Positions 11,613 through 22,900 of a stretch of DNA of 64,000 nucleotides are shown one piece after another. Both the position numbers and the translations under genes were made by a program. Within the stretch, counting starts at the first letter, position 1, and each line of letters opens with the position of its first letter. The notes beneath the pieces were generated by a model, which did not search any database, was not told the DNA's origin, and was given only the letters and a program-made list of their open reading frames with translations. The stretch comes from Anoplopoma fimbria (taxonomy: Eukaryota > Chordata > Actinopteri > Perciformes > Anoplopomatidae). The stretch covers positions 22,950,062 to 23,014,061 of the forward strand of contig NC_072458.1 in NCBI RefSeq assembly GCF_027596085.1, in the 5' to 3' direction.

Positions 11613-12255
11613 TTGGAAAGGTTACAGGAAAGATGGGAGAGGAAGCAACCTTGGAAAGAAAACGAGTCCAACTAAAACACAATGACATTTTCATTTTTAA
11701 CTGCCTTTTGTTCCGGTTCTCTCCGTGGCGTGTCGACTCGGGCTCGTTAGTTTCCAACTTCAATTTTTTAATGTGGTAAAAAAAACAAAAAAAACTCCCA
11801 TGTTTTTTGGTGAGGTTTAGACAAGGCGTAAACCACCGGGACTATTTTTGGACGTCGGCGGCACAGTGTTTGCGCCATCTTGCCATTTCTCCGCCTGACT
11901 CACCACCACGACAGGAAATGAACTTCTGTCTTCCTCCACCAGTCACAGCAGCAGATGGGTTCTCCAGAATTCAGCAGCCACTCCTTGCTCTTTTACCAAT
12001 TAATTCATTCCTTTTTCTTCCCCATCCCACACAAACCTCAGAGCGGTTTGTTTCTTGCCAAAATTACAGAATCACCAGATGTTACCAAACAGAACCAGTT
12101 TGGCTGGTTTTTACGTAACTTCCTGCTCAGCAGAAGTTACAAATTGGAGCCAAAAACCAACTGTTTTTTTGCTTCATTGTAGGTTTGTTGTGTGTGGGGG
12201 ATATAAAAAGTTTTTTTTCAGGTTTATCCTGGATTTTTAACAACCATAAGATATA
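11613..12255. other. Non-coding, no clear feature
   Basis: Mixed-composition DNA with several short open frames. No repeats or RNA genes recognised. Confidence 0.35.
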
Positions 12256-12385
12256 TTAAATAAAATGCTGATCTGATGGTGGCGCTAGGTGAAAAGTCAG
12301 ACGAGGAAAAACGAATATCTGAACCAGATTTCATGGCAATCCATCCAATAGTTGTTGAGAAATTTCAGTCCATTTGCAATGTCTT
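12256..12385 (+). repeat. Fish interspersed repeat (ATGGCAATCCATCC type)
   Basis: GATGGTGGCGCTAGGTGAAA followed by TTCATGGCAATCCATCCAAT and AGTTGTTGAGAAATTTCAGT is a signature I recognise as a dispersed repeat in many fish genomes. The class is not known to me. There is no coding capacity. Confidence 0.55.
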
Positions 12386-12784
12386 CCAAAAATATATAAA
12401 TGAAGCCATGAGGCCTTTTAAAATGAACACAAAAAACCAATATATCATCTGCTACTCTTTTGGTTCCTGCAACCATTAACATAAGCAAACACTTCTGCAA
12501 AAGATCCATTAAATTATGTTTTGGAAGAATTCAGAGCTAAAATATATATATTATATATAAAGAATATTTGCTGGTTTTCTTTGTGTACTTTACTGAGTAT
12601 CTTTGTGTTAAAGACAAACTGAAGACCTGGATTGGTTCGTAGTAAATTGAGAATTTCTATCTGTTTTCTAATGTTTTATTCCTCATGATGAAGAATTGAT
12701 TAAACAAGAAAATACTCAATGAGGAAAATAATCAGAGCTGAAACAGTCGATTGACAGAAAATGATTGTTTTTTATTAATAATAG

Positions 12785-13660
12785 GAGCCATTTTACAGTA
12801 TTTTCCTCAAACCTTAAATGACCTTTCCTCTCCAGTCAGAGCAGCACTGAAAACTCATCTGTTCAAGAGGTACCTCACATCCTCGTCTTCTTCTTCCTCC
12901 TCAATCATCCTCCCCTCTCCGGTTTCTTCCTCCTCTCCAACATCCTGCAGTAGAAATAAATAAAAAGAGCTCTGGTGTTTCTACATTGCTGTCACTTCCT
13001 CACCAGACTCACATCCAGCGCTATGATCTCGACCTTTGACCTTTCTTAAGCTTCTTTAAGAGTTGGACTGGATTGTATTGGTTCATAACAACGTCCAGAG
13101 GAGCTCGGTTCACTGAGCTGTGTATATAATAAACTATATTTAAAGTAAACTCATTTTGCTATGATTTTAATTGCAATAAACTGATCAAAAGGATGCAGAA
13201 ATAACTAAATGATAAAGCCAATTTGCCAAAAGTCTAAATTCATGCTTTGTCAGGTCTGTACGCAAGACGGCAAACAAACAACTTTTAAAACTCTTGTTTT
13301 CTGAATGGAGTCCATCAATACTAATAACTAATAACGTCATCTAGGTGTAAATACGGCAACGTAGTTATGGTTTGTACCATAGACAGTCACTGGTTCATAC
13401 ATATACATTTATACACAGAGTTCCGTACGGTCTGTGTACAAATATCAAGAAGTACTACCCTGAGCCTTCCACTTATTGTATTCATATTAGTTTGTTTCTG
13501 TACTTTTGCTCTGGTTTATGCTTTAGATGCTTGTTTAAGAAAGGAGATGCACTGATGACTTCTGGTGACTAGTAGTTCTCTTGAATACCTATGTTGAATA
13601 CACTTCCTGTAAGTCGCTTTGGATAAAAGCGTCTGCTAAATGACTGTAATGTAATGTAAA
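12785..13660 (+). mobile_element. 5'-truncated L2-type LINE relic
   Basis: At 12,838-12,900 the frame reads VRAALKTHLFKRYLTS, matching the conserved C-terminus of fish L2/CR1-type reverse transcriptases (LKTHLF). The 3' end at 13,608-13,660 has TGTAAGTCGCTTTGGATAAA, then GCGTCTGCTAAATGACTG and the terminal repeats TGTAATGTAA, the classic fish L2 3' tail. The middle (13,070-13,600) is AT-rich and may include 3' UTR or an insertion. Nothing upstream of 12,785 looks like the rest of ORF2, so the element is dead. Confidence 0.7.
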
Positions 13661-14384
13661 ATATGAATACACTAACGATTTCCTCTCTTTCTGATTCAAT
13701 AACTTCAGGCAGTTTGTGGATCAAGAAAATGTTTTAATCCCGAGTCAAGATAGGCAACTGTAGTCCTGGAATATCTGTTGATTTCAGCTCATAGGTCTGA
13801 ACGGAGCAGCTCTGGTCCTGCTTGTGTTTCTGTTGTTAATCGGCAGTTGTTTCTTATAAACTCTCCGTCCTGATTGGTCCGTTGTAACCATCTCATAGGG
13901 TCGTTGTCTGTTATCTCGCTGAAGGTCCTTGAGGTCCAGATATGATTCTCTCTCTCTGGGTTTGTCCTGAGAATCCAGGTGAAGTGAAGTCAGGTGTGCA
14001 GGTGTTGTTTGGAGACTTTTATTTCATGACATCATGCATACAATGAGCAGTCTTTTGTTTCTATTTGGCAGCATCTCATTGGATAAACCGGATCAAGCTG
14101 CTCTGTGTATTCATGCATCTTTAGAATTGAAACTCCAGCCAAGTTAAATGCATGTGACTTTGACTTCACACACCTGTTGTCCTGCAGCTTTAATAAAACA
14201 TGTTCATGTTCATGGAGCCTTTAGAAAAGTAGGAAACCGGAGTTTAACCGTCTGTCACAAACTAAACACTGAGAAGTGTTTGGAATTGAAGCGTGTTCTC
14301 ATAGGAAGTGACTCTGCTTCTCTGCTTCGTGTTTTTATTCTCTGGCATTTGTTTGTCTGCCCGGCTACCTTTCCCTGAGGTTTT
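13661..14384. other. Non-coding, no clear feature
   Basis: Unique-looking mixed sequence. No exon, RNA gene or transposon supported. Confidence 0.35.
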
Positions 14385-14697
14385 CAAACATGCACCTCCT
14401 CTGCCAACCCCCCCCCCCCGCTCTGCTCCTCCTCCTTAGTTTCCCACAGTTCCCTGCTTCACCTATTGAACCCAGCCAGCCAGCCCGGGAATGGAGAGCG
14501 AGGGGAACGGCAGGAATGTGGCTCCCGAGTCCGAGCCAAAAACACAAAAAAACAAGGAAGGCAAGAGCTCCAAAAGCCCCGCCTCCTGGGAGCCGGAGCA
14601 GCCTTTTCATTGGCTCGCCTCTGTAGGCAGGCCACCAGATCTCTGCACCAATTGGCTGCCTTTTCCATCTTCACTCCCTGCTGCTCTCACGCTGTTA

Positions 14698-14699
<2 letters not shown>
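14385..14699 (+). promoter_or_regulatory. GC-richer promoter-like block with CCAAT boxes
   Basis: This block is richer in G+C and CpG than its surroundings. It holds a GC-box-like CCCCGCCTCC near 14,577 and two CCAAT/ATTGG sites (CATTGGCTC near 14,609, ACCAATTGGCTG near 14,647), the usual NF-Y pattern of TATA-less promoters. An ATG at 14,491 opens a hydrophilic frame (MESEGNGRNVAPESEPK...) running into the TG array. It could be a 5' exon or a regulatory patch. I do not recognise the peptide. Confidence 0.3.

Positions 14700-14769
<70 letters not shown>
14700..14769. repeat. (GT)n microsatellite
   Basis: Uninterrupted, 35 repeats. Confidence 0.99.
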
Positions 14770-14772
<3 letters not shown>

Positions 14773-14890
14773 CGACAGCACCGTCTTGAGTTCTGGTTTC
14801 ACCAACAACACTGTGGGATAATTACTCTGTAGATCAGGACATTGTTATGTGTTAGCTCTCGTTAGCTTCTGTGCAGCCCTATTAACGACG

Positions 14891-14891
<1 letters not shown>

Positions 14892-14929
<38 letters not shown>
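14892..14929. repeat. (CA)n microsatellite
   Basis: About 19 repeats followed by a short TA run. Opposite polarity to the GT array 120 bp upstream. Confidence 0.98.
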
Positions 14930-14936
<7 letters not shown>

Positions 14937-14986
14937 TAATGTTGCTGCGTTATTGCCGTCATAAAAATAAGTTAAAGACAGGAAAT

Positions 14987-15205
14987 ATGGTTCCAACGTT
15001 CTGTGCAAGCTCGGCATCAAAAGCAGGCCGGACGTTCGCCGCTATAGGCCAGGTTCTCTACACGTCTATTAATAGACTTCATCCTACAGGGGAGGATGAT
15101 AAAGATACGTCGGGTCAGTCGGACGCGTCATCTGGGACGCCGGCGAGGTTTTTTAATGTCATAATGCAGAGACTCCTGCAGGAGAATCCAAACGCTGCAA
15201 CATGA
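14987..15205 (+). CDS. Candidate 72-codon open frame (unidentified)
   Basis: The ATG at 14,987 opens a frame of balanced composition. It begins MVPTFCASSASKAGRTFAAI, has an acidic middle (GEDDKDTSGQSD) and ends MQRLLQENPNAAT before a TGA. CpG use inside the frame (CGGACGTTCGCC, ACGTCGGGTCAGTCGGACGCG) is above that of the neighbouring DNA, which is unusual for background fish intergenic sequence. It lies 290 bp past the promoter-like block at 14,385. I do not recognise the protein. It might be a terminal exon, a small ORF, or part of an old repeat. Confidence 0.25.
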   Translation: MVPTFCASSASKAGRTFAAIGQVLYTSINRLHPTGEDDKDTSGQSDASSGTPARFFNVIMQRLLQENPNAAT

Positions 15206-16370
15206 CGAGTGAGGAGGAATATTCTAGTCTCCTATTCTGGTCCAACAGTTGAGGATGATCGGGAAGATTTTGGGTCCAATTTGTGTTACGGGTTAACAGA
15301 CATAGTCTTATTGTAATCTTTTATTTTGAAGGAACCATTGGTGGTTTATTAAGCAGTAAAACTTTGAGAGCCAGTGAGAGTGGGCGTAATGATGAATGAG
15401 CCAATATCGTGGATGCAAAGTGAAAAAAATCATCATCTTAAATATATGTACGCTTTTATTTTGACATTCCCATGGCGGGTCTGTTTCACCATTTGTGAAA
15501 CAGGCGAATGAAGCGGTTTCACATTTTCTACTGGCGGTGAACCGTTAAACCAAACAGTAACTTGTTTTATTTGAAAACTTTTCAGAGACCAAAAATAGAA
15601 ATGTTCTTGTATTTTGCAACAAATGAGCAAAGGTCAGACAAACATCTGAAAAATCTAAACATAATTGTGCATTGCAGAATCATTCTTATTATGTTGTTTT
15701 CTACTGTTGTAACCTGTAACCCCTCACATTTATCTTGGAGAAAAAACAAATATCACAATGTTTTAAACAAATACCTCCACACAAACATTGGGACCATAAT
15801 GTTCTGTTTGACTATTTTTGATGAATAATCGTCAGTAATGTGGATTTAATGACTTCGAGTTCAGAAAATTATGTAATTTTACTGTAATGCAGCCTTTGAA
15901 ACCAGGAAAAGAAAACACTTATACCACATTATGATATTCAAAATCTATGATTGGAATCTAAAGTGACATATTATGATTTATATTGACCTTTTGTTGGGGT
16001 CGTGAAGAAAGAAATGTTAACGTTTTTCTTGGTTTTTAGACTGAAATAAAGACAGAAAAGCTTGTAAGTTGAATTAATATAAAGCTGGTTGTCAAAGTAA
16101 AAAAAAAGATAATTAAAATATAACTCATTTTCTGGTAAAACGAGCACACGCCCTGGTTAATCAACAAGATGGTGCACTCTGCTGCCATTAAAACCAGTCC
16201 AACACACTGGTTTTCATTTCACATTCTAGTGAATTTTCCATTTGGAGGCTGACAGTCGTGCTGCCGACGGCTTCATGTGTTTTTAGCTTATTAATTTCTC
16301 ACGACGAATGTGTTGATGACTAAACGGTGCGAAAACATGACACGTTCTGTATTTAAACCGCCACATTCTT
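15206..16370. other. AT-rich non-coding stretch
   Basis: No gene or repeat recognised. Short open frames at 15,433-15,828 are AT-driven. Confidence 0.4.
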
Positions 16371-17240
16371 TGACTTCCTGCGGCGCCGAGGAAGGCGTTC
16401 TGTCGTTTACAGTAGACGCTTTAACGGTTATTTATCTTCCTCATGTGGGGGAAACAAACGGGTGAGAGGTGGACGGACTGAAGGCGGCCTGTCAGGTTCT
16501 TTCTTCTTTCCTCTGCTGGAGGAAGGAGAGGTATTTGGTTTGGAGCCTGGCTCCTCCACTCATCTGCATCTTATTTGAATTTCCTGCTTGCATAATTCCT
16601 CGGTTAATGGGAGAAACTGCTCGGCAACCGCCACAGCTGTTTCGCCTTTCCTGCCTGGCAAAGAGTGAGAGGAGGGAGAGAGAGAGAGAGAGGGAGGGGA
16701 TGGAAAAATGTTTAGAAAGATGAAAAAATCTGCAAGTCATGTGGTGCAAAAAAAAAAAAAAAAAAAAAAAGAAATACAGTACAAACAACGTGTGATCCCT
16801 CCGGAGGCTGCAGGAACGGAGTCAAACACCCTCCCACTCCATGCTCCTCTCTGAATGTACAACCCAACAGCACCACACCCCCTTCTCCAGAGCCGCACTG
16901 AGCATGTGCAGTACTAGTGATGAATCCCCCTCCTCTTCCTCCCCCCAGTCCTTCAGCTCTGCCATGCTGGTCCAGTAATTGGTTGGTAACAGCGCCACAT
17001 TGCACCAGGCGGACTTCAACCAGCCGCATTAGTCTGTTTACGCATTCACAGCCCTATTAGAGGCTGTTTGTTCGCTCATTAGCAAAAAACCCAGAGCTGG
17101 AGTTTGAACCCCGACCACAGCCGCTTTAATCAACACAAGAGAAGGCGAATATGTGATTCTGTGGAGGTGACGTTGATACTGAGACGTGTTGACAGCCTCC
17201 AGGGTTTCCCCGATAATCTGAGAACTGTGGAACAGTTTGT
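16371..17240. other. Candidate conserved non-coding block
   Basis: Unlike its AT-rich flanks, this stretch is balanced in composition and rich in homeodomain/POU-type words: ATCTGCATCTTATTTGAA, TTGCATAATTCC, CGGTTAATGGG and GCTCATTAGC. It also carries a short (AG)n near 16,676-16,692 and an A23 run at 16,748-16,770. The frames on both strands are broken. Conservation is inferred from texture only and needs alignment. Confidence 0.3.
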
Positions 17241-17443
17241 CCCGGGGATTTAAATCCTGTGTTTAAAAGGTCTTAAGCAGCTTTAATGATCCAAGTTTAA
17301 AGGACCAAATGAGTCTTATAAGTGTGTTTTTTAGATTAAGGCAGATCAGGTTTGTGGTACAGTACGAATGTAGTATTCTTTAAATAATGAATTTCCTTCT
17401 GTTTTGCATCACATTTGGCCCATTTGTAGTCATTATTCTTGTT
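17241..17443. other. Non-coding spacer
   Basis: No feature seen between the preceding block and repeat A copy 2. Confidence 0.4.
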
Positions 17444-17930
17444 GTGAAGCCACTGATGAGCTGTCTCTCTGCTGTCCACCAGGGGGCGACTCCTCTGGTT
17501 GTATAGAAGTCTATGAGAAAATGACTCTACTTCTCTCTTGATTTATTCCCTCAGTAAACATTGTAAACATGAGTTTATGGTCTCAATCTCTAGTTTCAAG
17601 TCTTCTTCAATACAGCATGATGTTCATTTAGTAAATGATGCTCCATTTAGAGTCAAACAGACCATAAAGCAGGGGATGCTTTAGGGCGGGGCTACACACT
17701 GATTGACAGGTATCTACTACGGCGTCTTACAACTTTGACCCTATCACGGCGTATTTTTACTTCTTGATAATATATTGTAACATTTCGGGTCGCCTACATA
17801 TATTGTATTCAGCGTTTAGTTGTACTTAGCTCCACCTTTTCGTGTCACTTCTGGTTGCAAAAAACCAAGATGGCCGCTGCCAAAATTGCCGAACTCATGA
17901 CTTCAAAACGTCAGTCAACAAACCAACACA
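17444..17930 (+). mobile_element. Repeat A copy 2, variant 3' half
   Basis: The 5' half is nearly identical to copy 1, including the CTCF-like core at 17,476-17,490 and the GGGCGGGGCTACACACTGAT junction. After TTGACAGG the 3' half differs from copies at 30, 45 and 50 kb and matches the copy at 58.9 kb: TTACAACTTTGACCCTWTCA, then TTTAGTTGTACT, TTTTGTCACTTCTGGTTGC and CAAGATGG. Here the YY1-like word is CAAGATGGCCGC at 17,876-17,887. This defines a second subfamily. Confidence 0.8.
17476..17490 (+). promoter_or_regulatory. CTCF-like core motif in repeat A copy 2
   Basis: CCACCAGGGGGCGAC, identical to copy 1 and on the plus strand. It is convergent with the minus-strand site at 45,928-45,942, about 28.4 kb away. 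Confidence 0.55.
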
Positions 17931-18459
17931 TCTATGATTTTAGGTGGCATTGAAACAGTTCTTATAACAATGTGTTTGCGTTGAAGACCATTTTATACAA
18001 ATCACATCTTTACTTTGACTTTTTTTATTTTAATTTTGAAATAAATTAGAATTTGTGTAATTATTTTTGTCATTCATTAGCGAACATGTGAAAACCTTCT
18101 CTGGTTTCAGTTGCTAAATACTTTTGTCGCCTTATGATCCGTAAACTCTGATTGCTATTTTATGTTTCATTATTAACTGTAAAACGATTGCATTCATTTA
18201 AAAAAATGAATCATTCATAGATCAATTGATGTAAAAGAATGTGAGTCACATCCACATCATTTAGAAAGCATTTTCCTATTCATCGTGCAGACTTGACCTC
18301 ACTGAACCCTCATGTCGGCTTTTGTTGTCAAGGCTACGCTATTGTTGTGTGGTTAAGCACTTCTGCATGAGTGCAGATTGATGAAAAAAAGATATCAATG
18401 AATGTTCACGTAGTGATCGTGTAACATTAAACCGGCTAAGCAACAAAAACGAGGCTTAA

Positions 18460-18650
18460 AATTGTGATTATTTCATCAAAAACATTTAAAATATCGCCCT
18501 GAATAAACAGTTTGTAGTCAGCAGATCCTGTAAAAAACATTAAATTCTGAGCTCTTCAGAGAAACTATGAAGCCATGATTGATTCATCTGAGACCATCAG
18601 TCATGTGACAAAAAATCTGTGAAACTTTCGACTGAATTTAGAAGTTGTAA
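18460..18650 (-). mobile_element. Repeat C copy 1 (partial, inverted)
   Basis: Reverse complement of the middle of the elements at 30,652-31,185 and 49,825-50,190. Shared words on plus here are ATTTCATCAAAAACATTTAA, ATATCGCCCTGAATAAACAG, GTAAAAAACATTAAATTCTG, AGCTCTTCA, CCATGATTGATTCATC and GTCATGTGACAAAAA. Neither terminal inverted repeat is visible, so it is a fragment. Confidence 0.65.
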
Positions 18651-21482
18651 AAATGTAAATAGTTCAATTTCCCCCCAAACATTGATACTCTTGTGTTCAC
18701 TGGTAGCAACGTTTATAGATTCTATTGTTTGGCATTTTTTGTAAAATTAATTATCAAAGAAATTCAACTTTAGTTATTTTTTATGATTTATGTTTCGAGT
18801 TCTCTCTACTTGTAAGCATGATTGTTCTGTTTCCATAGAGGAGCAGGACTTCTATATATCAGTGAAAATCAAGGCTACAGAGGATTAAACCTCAACACAG
18901 GTTACGCTCTTTGAATGTGAGTTATTGTGGACATTTCAATATAAAGTACGGGATATAAATGTACACATAAAGATCAGAAACAGACAGGATGCTGACCGGA
19001 CGGATCAACTTTTGTTGTTGTGTTTCTGTATGTGAGAGCGAGCTTGTGCACACTTGCACATCCATAATACAATCAATGAAATCTTATTAGATGTCTCTAC
19101 TCTCCCTTTCTTTATTTTCTGTGTGTGTTTGTGTGTTTCAGTCACAGCTGTTGTGTCTGTTTTTATTACTTTTCTCAGCAGGTGGGGTAGATTCTTTTTT
19201 TTCTACCCCCGTCTTTATTCAGCCCGTCTTCTCTTTGTCCCGCCTGTTATTAGCTCGGTCGAGCACCGGTCATCCTGACATATTGAGTCCTCACCGACAC
19301 GAGATCTCTGGTATCCTGCATCAATAACCGGATCAGTAATGAAATCAGAGGTGTCTTTATTATTCAGCGGCGGTCACTGTTGTGATCCGAAGTCGGAAAA
19401 AAGGGGCGGATTGGTTTCGAAAGGAGCTTTTGAATTTATTGAGCTTTTGCGTTCATGTTAAATAAAGGTGTTTTCTGTGGTTTTACCTATTTTCATTCAC
19501 CCAAATCATATGTTGCACTTATGTGTTGGGTTTATTCTGGATGATTTGTGAATTGAAACAAAAAAAGCTTTTATCGATAATGAATCTGCAGCTTTATTTT
19601 GATATTTTGATATTCGTTTAAGTCACTTTTCAAGCAAAAACACAGAAAACCTGAAGGTTCTCTCATGTTTGGATTTGCTGCTTTTCTTTGTCTGAAATCG
19701 TACTGTTGGCTTTGAAAATCAAACAATATGAAAATAAGACATTTGGCTTTGTGTAATTGTGACACAGCAATGTTTTAAAGACCAAATGATGAATCAAGAA
19801 AATAATTGTTTGAGTTTGTAAGTCAGTCTTGTAAATAACCCAAAGTAATATGAATATTAAAAAGCAATTACATTAAAAAGAGATGAGACATATCTTAAAG
19901 AAAATGATGTGCTCACATTAATAAAAATATATATATTTTAAAGATAAGACACAACATTTTTAGTTACTCTAAAAGCTTCATTTTTGAAGGAAGAATCTCA
20001 ACTCTGTAACACCACCAAATATTCACAAGTGGACTATTTTTGGGGCCAAAAAGGTCAGCGACATCCCTAATCATCACAAAAATACCTTCATTGTGATATC
20101 ATTTCAGCCTTATCACCCATTCTTACTGTTAGTCGGTGGGGTGATCTGTTAAATGAAGTGACGATAGTCAAATATTTTGGAAAAAGTCAATCTCTTACAC
20201 CTTTTTACGTATTCTGAGGCATTTGTTGTTACATCCTATTGATTGACGTATACAGACAAGCTTCTCAATATAACAGATATTAAGCTGAAAGACAGATTCA
20301 AGGATCATTAATTGACATTATCCAACACAGGGATGCACAAACAAATCCAGTTCTAGCACTGTAACACAACAAACGCATGACAAAGAAAACTAAACAACAA
20401 CAGTAGCACAATCCTGTAGTGTATTTTGGGAATTTGCATCATAAGGAATGTAAACAGCTGCAACACAAAGCAATTATCTGGGCAGATACTATGTGTGACA
20501 TCTTCACATATAGAAATAAACATTGTCCATCAACAAGCATCATGATGTAACACAAAGTCTTTGTATTTGTCTTTAGGGCTGGTAGTAGTTCTTTAAAAAG
20601 CAAAATAAGAAGCCGTACATCATCAGTAATGAATAGAAACCCACTCCTGTTGTCACACGTTCTGATGCCAAACAGAAAGAACTGAAACATCCAGGTTCCT
20701 TTGAGCAAGGCAGGAGGCAGCGTAGTGGATGAATCCTCCCTGTCTTCTCCATCGCTCTGTTTCTGGAGCGTCGGCACAGATTCCTCTCATAAATTCAGGC
20801 CTCGTTGTCTCTCTGCAGGTCGCGCCTCGCTGGAAATCCCCACAGTGTCAGTAATGTGTTTTCATTTAGACAAAAACAAGCAGATTAGACTCTTGGCTCG
20901 CTGGGTTTTGTGTAAATTTAAATGTAAAATACTGAGGTTTTTGTGATAAACATGCCTTAATGACAACAACGTGTGATCGGCGTTAATCCTCTACAGCTGT
21001 TAATGTGGCGAATGTGGTTTCATTCAAACAGCGAAATCCCAAACAAACCGATGCACTTGAAGGCATCAGGTGTTTTATTTCGGAGATAAAGCAGTTTCTT
21101 AAAAACACACATACGTCTATGAACGCCATCTTTAACCATTAGCTGGTGGCGTCTGATGGGTAACTGCTTTTCTTTCTTAGTATCTCCTCATGAAATCCAT
21201 TTAGCATCTGTTCTGGAGCTTTTGATCTGATAACACTATCTTCCTCAGCAAATGGAGATTGCCCAGTTGTCAGGCATTCTCAACTTTTAAGGCAACATGG
21301 ATAAGAAGTCGTTAAAGTGCTCAAAAAGAAATTTCTGAATCTACAAGCCCTGAAGAGGAAGGTGGTGTTGTACAGTGGAAATCTCCAGAACAGCTTATTA
21401 ATGGACCATAAGGTGAGATTGTTTTGTCAGCAACCATATTACAATATTGTAAAGCAACAAACCACCAAACAGACAGGAATTG
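18651..21482. other. Long non-coding stretch, no clear feature
   Basis: 2.8 kb of AT-rich DNA without microsatellites over 25 bp. Short overlapping open frames at 19,054-19,327 and 20,439-20,946 have no splice or composition support. No tRNA, snRNA or transposon was recognised. Confidence 0.4.
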
Positions 21483-21575
21483 ACCTTGAATGGTTGAGGT
21501 TAGGCGTTGACTTTGGACGGTTGAGGTTAAACATTAACCTTGAATGGTTGAGGTTTGGCTTTGACCTTGAGGGAA
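21483..21575. repeat. 30-bp minisatellite, 3 units, sharing the GGTTGAGGTT core
   Basis: Three units of the form GAMYGGTTGAGGTTWRRCRTT followed by a GACYTT-type spacer. Each contains GGTTGAGGTT, the constant word of the 24-bp array at 9,771-10,692. Unit length and the second half differ, so the two arrays share a seed word and not a unit. It sits in a chance open frame (21,317-21,757). Confidence 0.75.
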
Positions 21576-21934
21576 ATATCTCTATGGTTAGGTCGTCGAG
21601 CAGCTACTTGCGCAATATTTTTTGCAAGTTTTCACAATTTGCGTCTCCCCATCTAGTCTCTAAATGTGTCTGTCTGCTGGTTTCTTCAGAGTATGTCGTG
21701 TACGATGGGTTTATCAGAGCTTTTTTGATCATTTTATATCATTTTAGAGTGGAATAAATCAGAGAGTATTGTTTAATATTTGACGTGGCAGGTACCACTT
21801 TGTGTTTCCATAATCCCGCCCGGCTGACTATCACTGTAAACAAGAGTCCCGTCTTTAATTGACCTGATTGATTAAATTCAGGTTTGGGCAAAAAAAAACA
21901 ACACCCACTCACTCCTGCCACTAAAAAAGAAAAC

Positions 21935-22075
21935 CCACAAAGCTAATTAATTAGGGCCGACCGGCTCATTTGTATGCTTTGTAAGCACTAATTAAGATAT
22001 GCAAAGTATCCAGATGAGCGCCGCGGCCTAGATGTGTTTTAAAGGAGAGTCGTCCACAAAGAGGTTTCTGACGTC
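21935..22075. other. Candidate conserved enhancer-like element
   Basis: Dense developmental-factor words in 140 bp: CTAATTAATTAGGG, TTTGTATGCTTTG, CACTAATTAAG and ATATGCAAAG (a POU octamer-like site), then a GC-rich GAGCGCCGCGGCC. The pattern of TAATTA sites plus an octamer is typical of vertebrate conserved non-coding elements near developmental genes. No open frame crosses it. Conservation is not demonstrated. Confidence 0.35.
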
Positions 22076-22439
22076 CTCCGTTAATCTGAGACTTGGTTGC
22101 GGCAGACTCAGGAAGTGCAGGACGTACGGAGGATGTGTCTCGTGACTTTGGCTGTTAAATAATAATAATACGGCGTGTGGTGACGGCGAGCAGCTGGACC
22201 TCACGTATGATGCAAAAGGACTGTAAGACCAGGAGAGGAATCACTTACTGTAGATGTGGACTAAACAAAATGCATTAGCAGCTTTTTGTTTGTGGGTATT
22301 TGAGCTGATATTGTGATGATTAATGATTAAAAACATAAAGAAGATCTAATAGAAAGTGTTCACGGTGAGGTCTGAGGGTTATTCAGTGTTTTGGACACTT
22401 TATAGAAGGACGCACTGCTTTTGAGTCATTTCTCAATGC

Positions 22440-22900
22440 ATTCAGGACCACAAATGAATTCCATTCACCTCTACTCAATCGTGTGTTAGAGAAAGATTTA
22501 TTAAAATATAATGTTCTGTTCTTTATTCAAAATATGCAGAAACAAAATCAAAACAGTTATAATCAAAACGAAAAGAACTGAACATAACACGACGGCATCA
22601 TCACTGTTTAGCACCATTCTGCATCCATCACATCTACAGAAACAAAAAATAATGAACCTTACAAGACTCACTGAGTGTTAAGCACCAACAATAGATTCCA
22701 TTTACCTCCACTGATTCTGCTGTTAGAGACAATTTCATTTTTTAAATAATAATAATTATTTATTCCATATATGCATCCATCACATCTACAGAAACAAAAC
22801 CAAACAAGACTCCAACATCACTGAGTGTTAAGCACCAAAAATGAATTCCATTTACCTCCACTGAATTACGTGTTAGAGACAGATTTCCTTTTAAATAAAT
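22440..22900. repeat. Diverged tandem repeat, about 150-bp period
   Basis: Three phased copies of GAATTCCATTTACCTCCACT (variants at about 22,455, 22,695 and 22,848), each followed by GTGTTAGAGACAGATTT-like words. Copies 2 and 3 are preceded by GAGTGTTAAGCACCAA, and GCATCCATCACATCTACAGA occurs twice. The spacing of the last two units is about 150 bp. Confidence 0.7.

Noticed and set aside
16748..16770. A23 run as the tail of a processed pseudogene
   Set aside because: No mRNA-like sequence or polyadenylation signal lies upstream and no target duplication was seen; treated as a simple homopolymer.
21317..21757. 146-codon frame
   Set aside because: Runs through the 30-bp minisatellite and AT-rich sequence; the central part is periodic and no domain is recognised.
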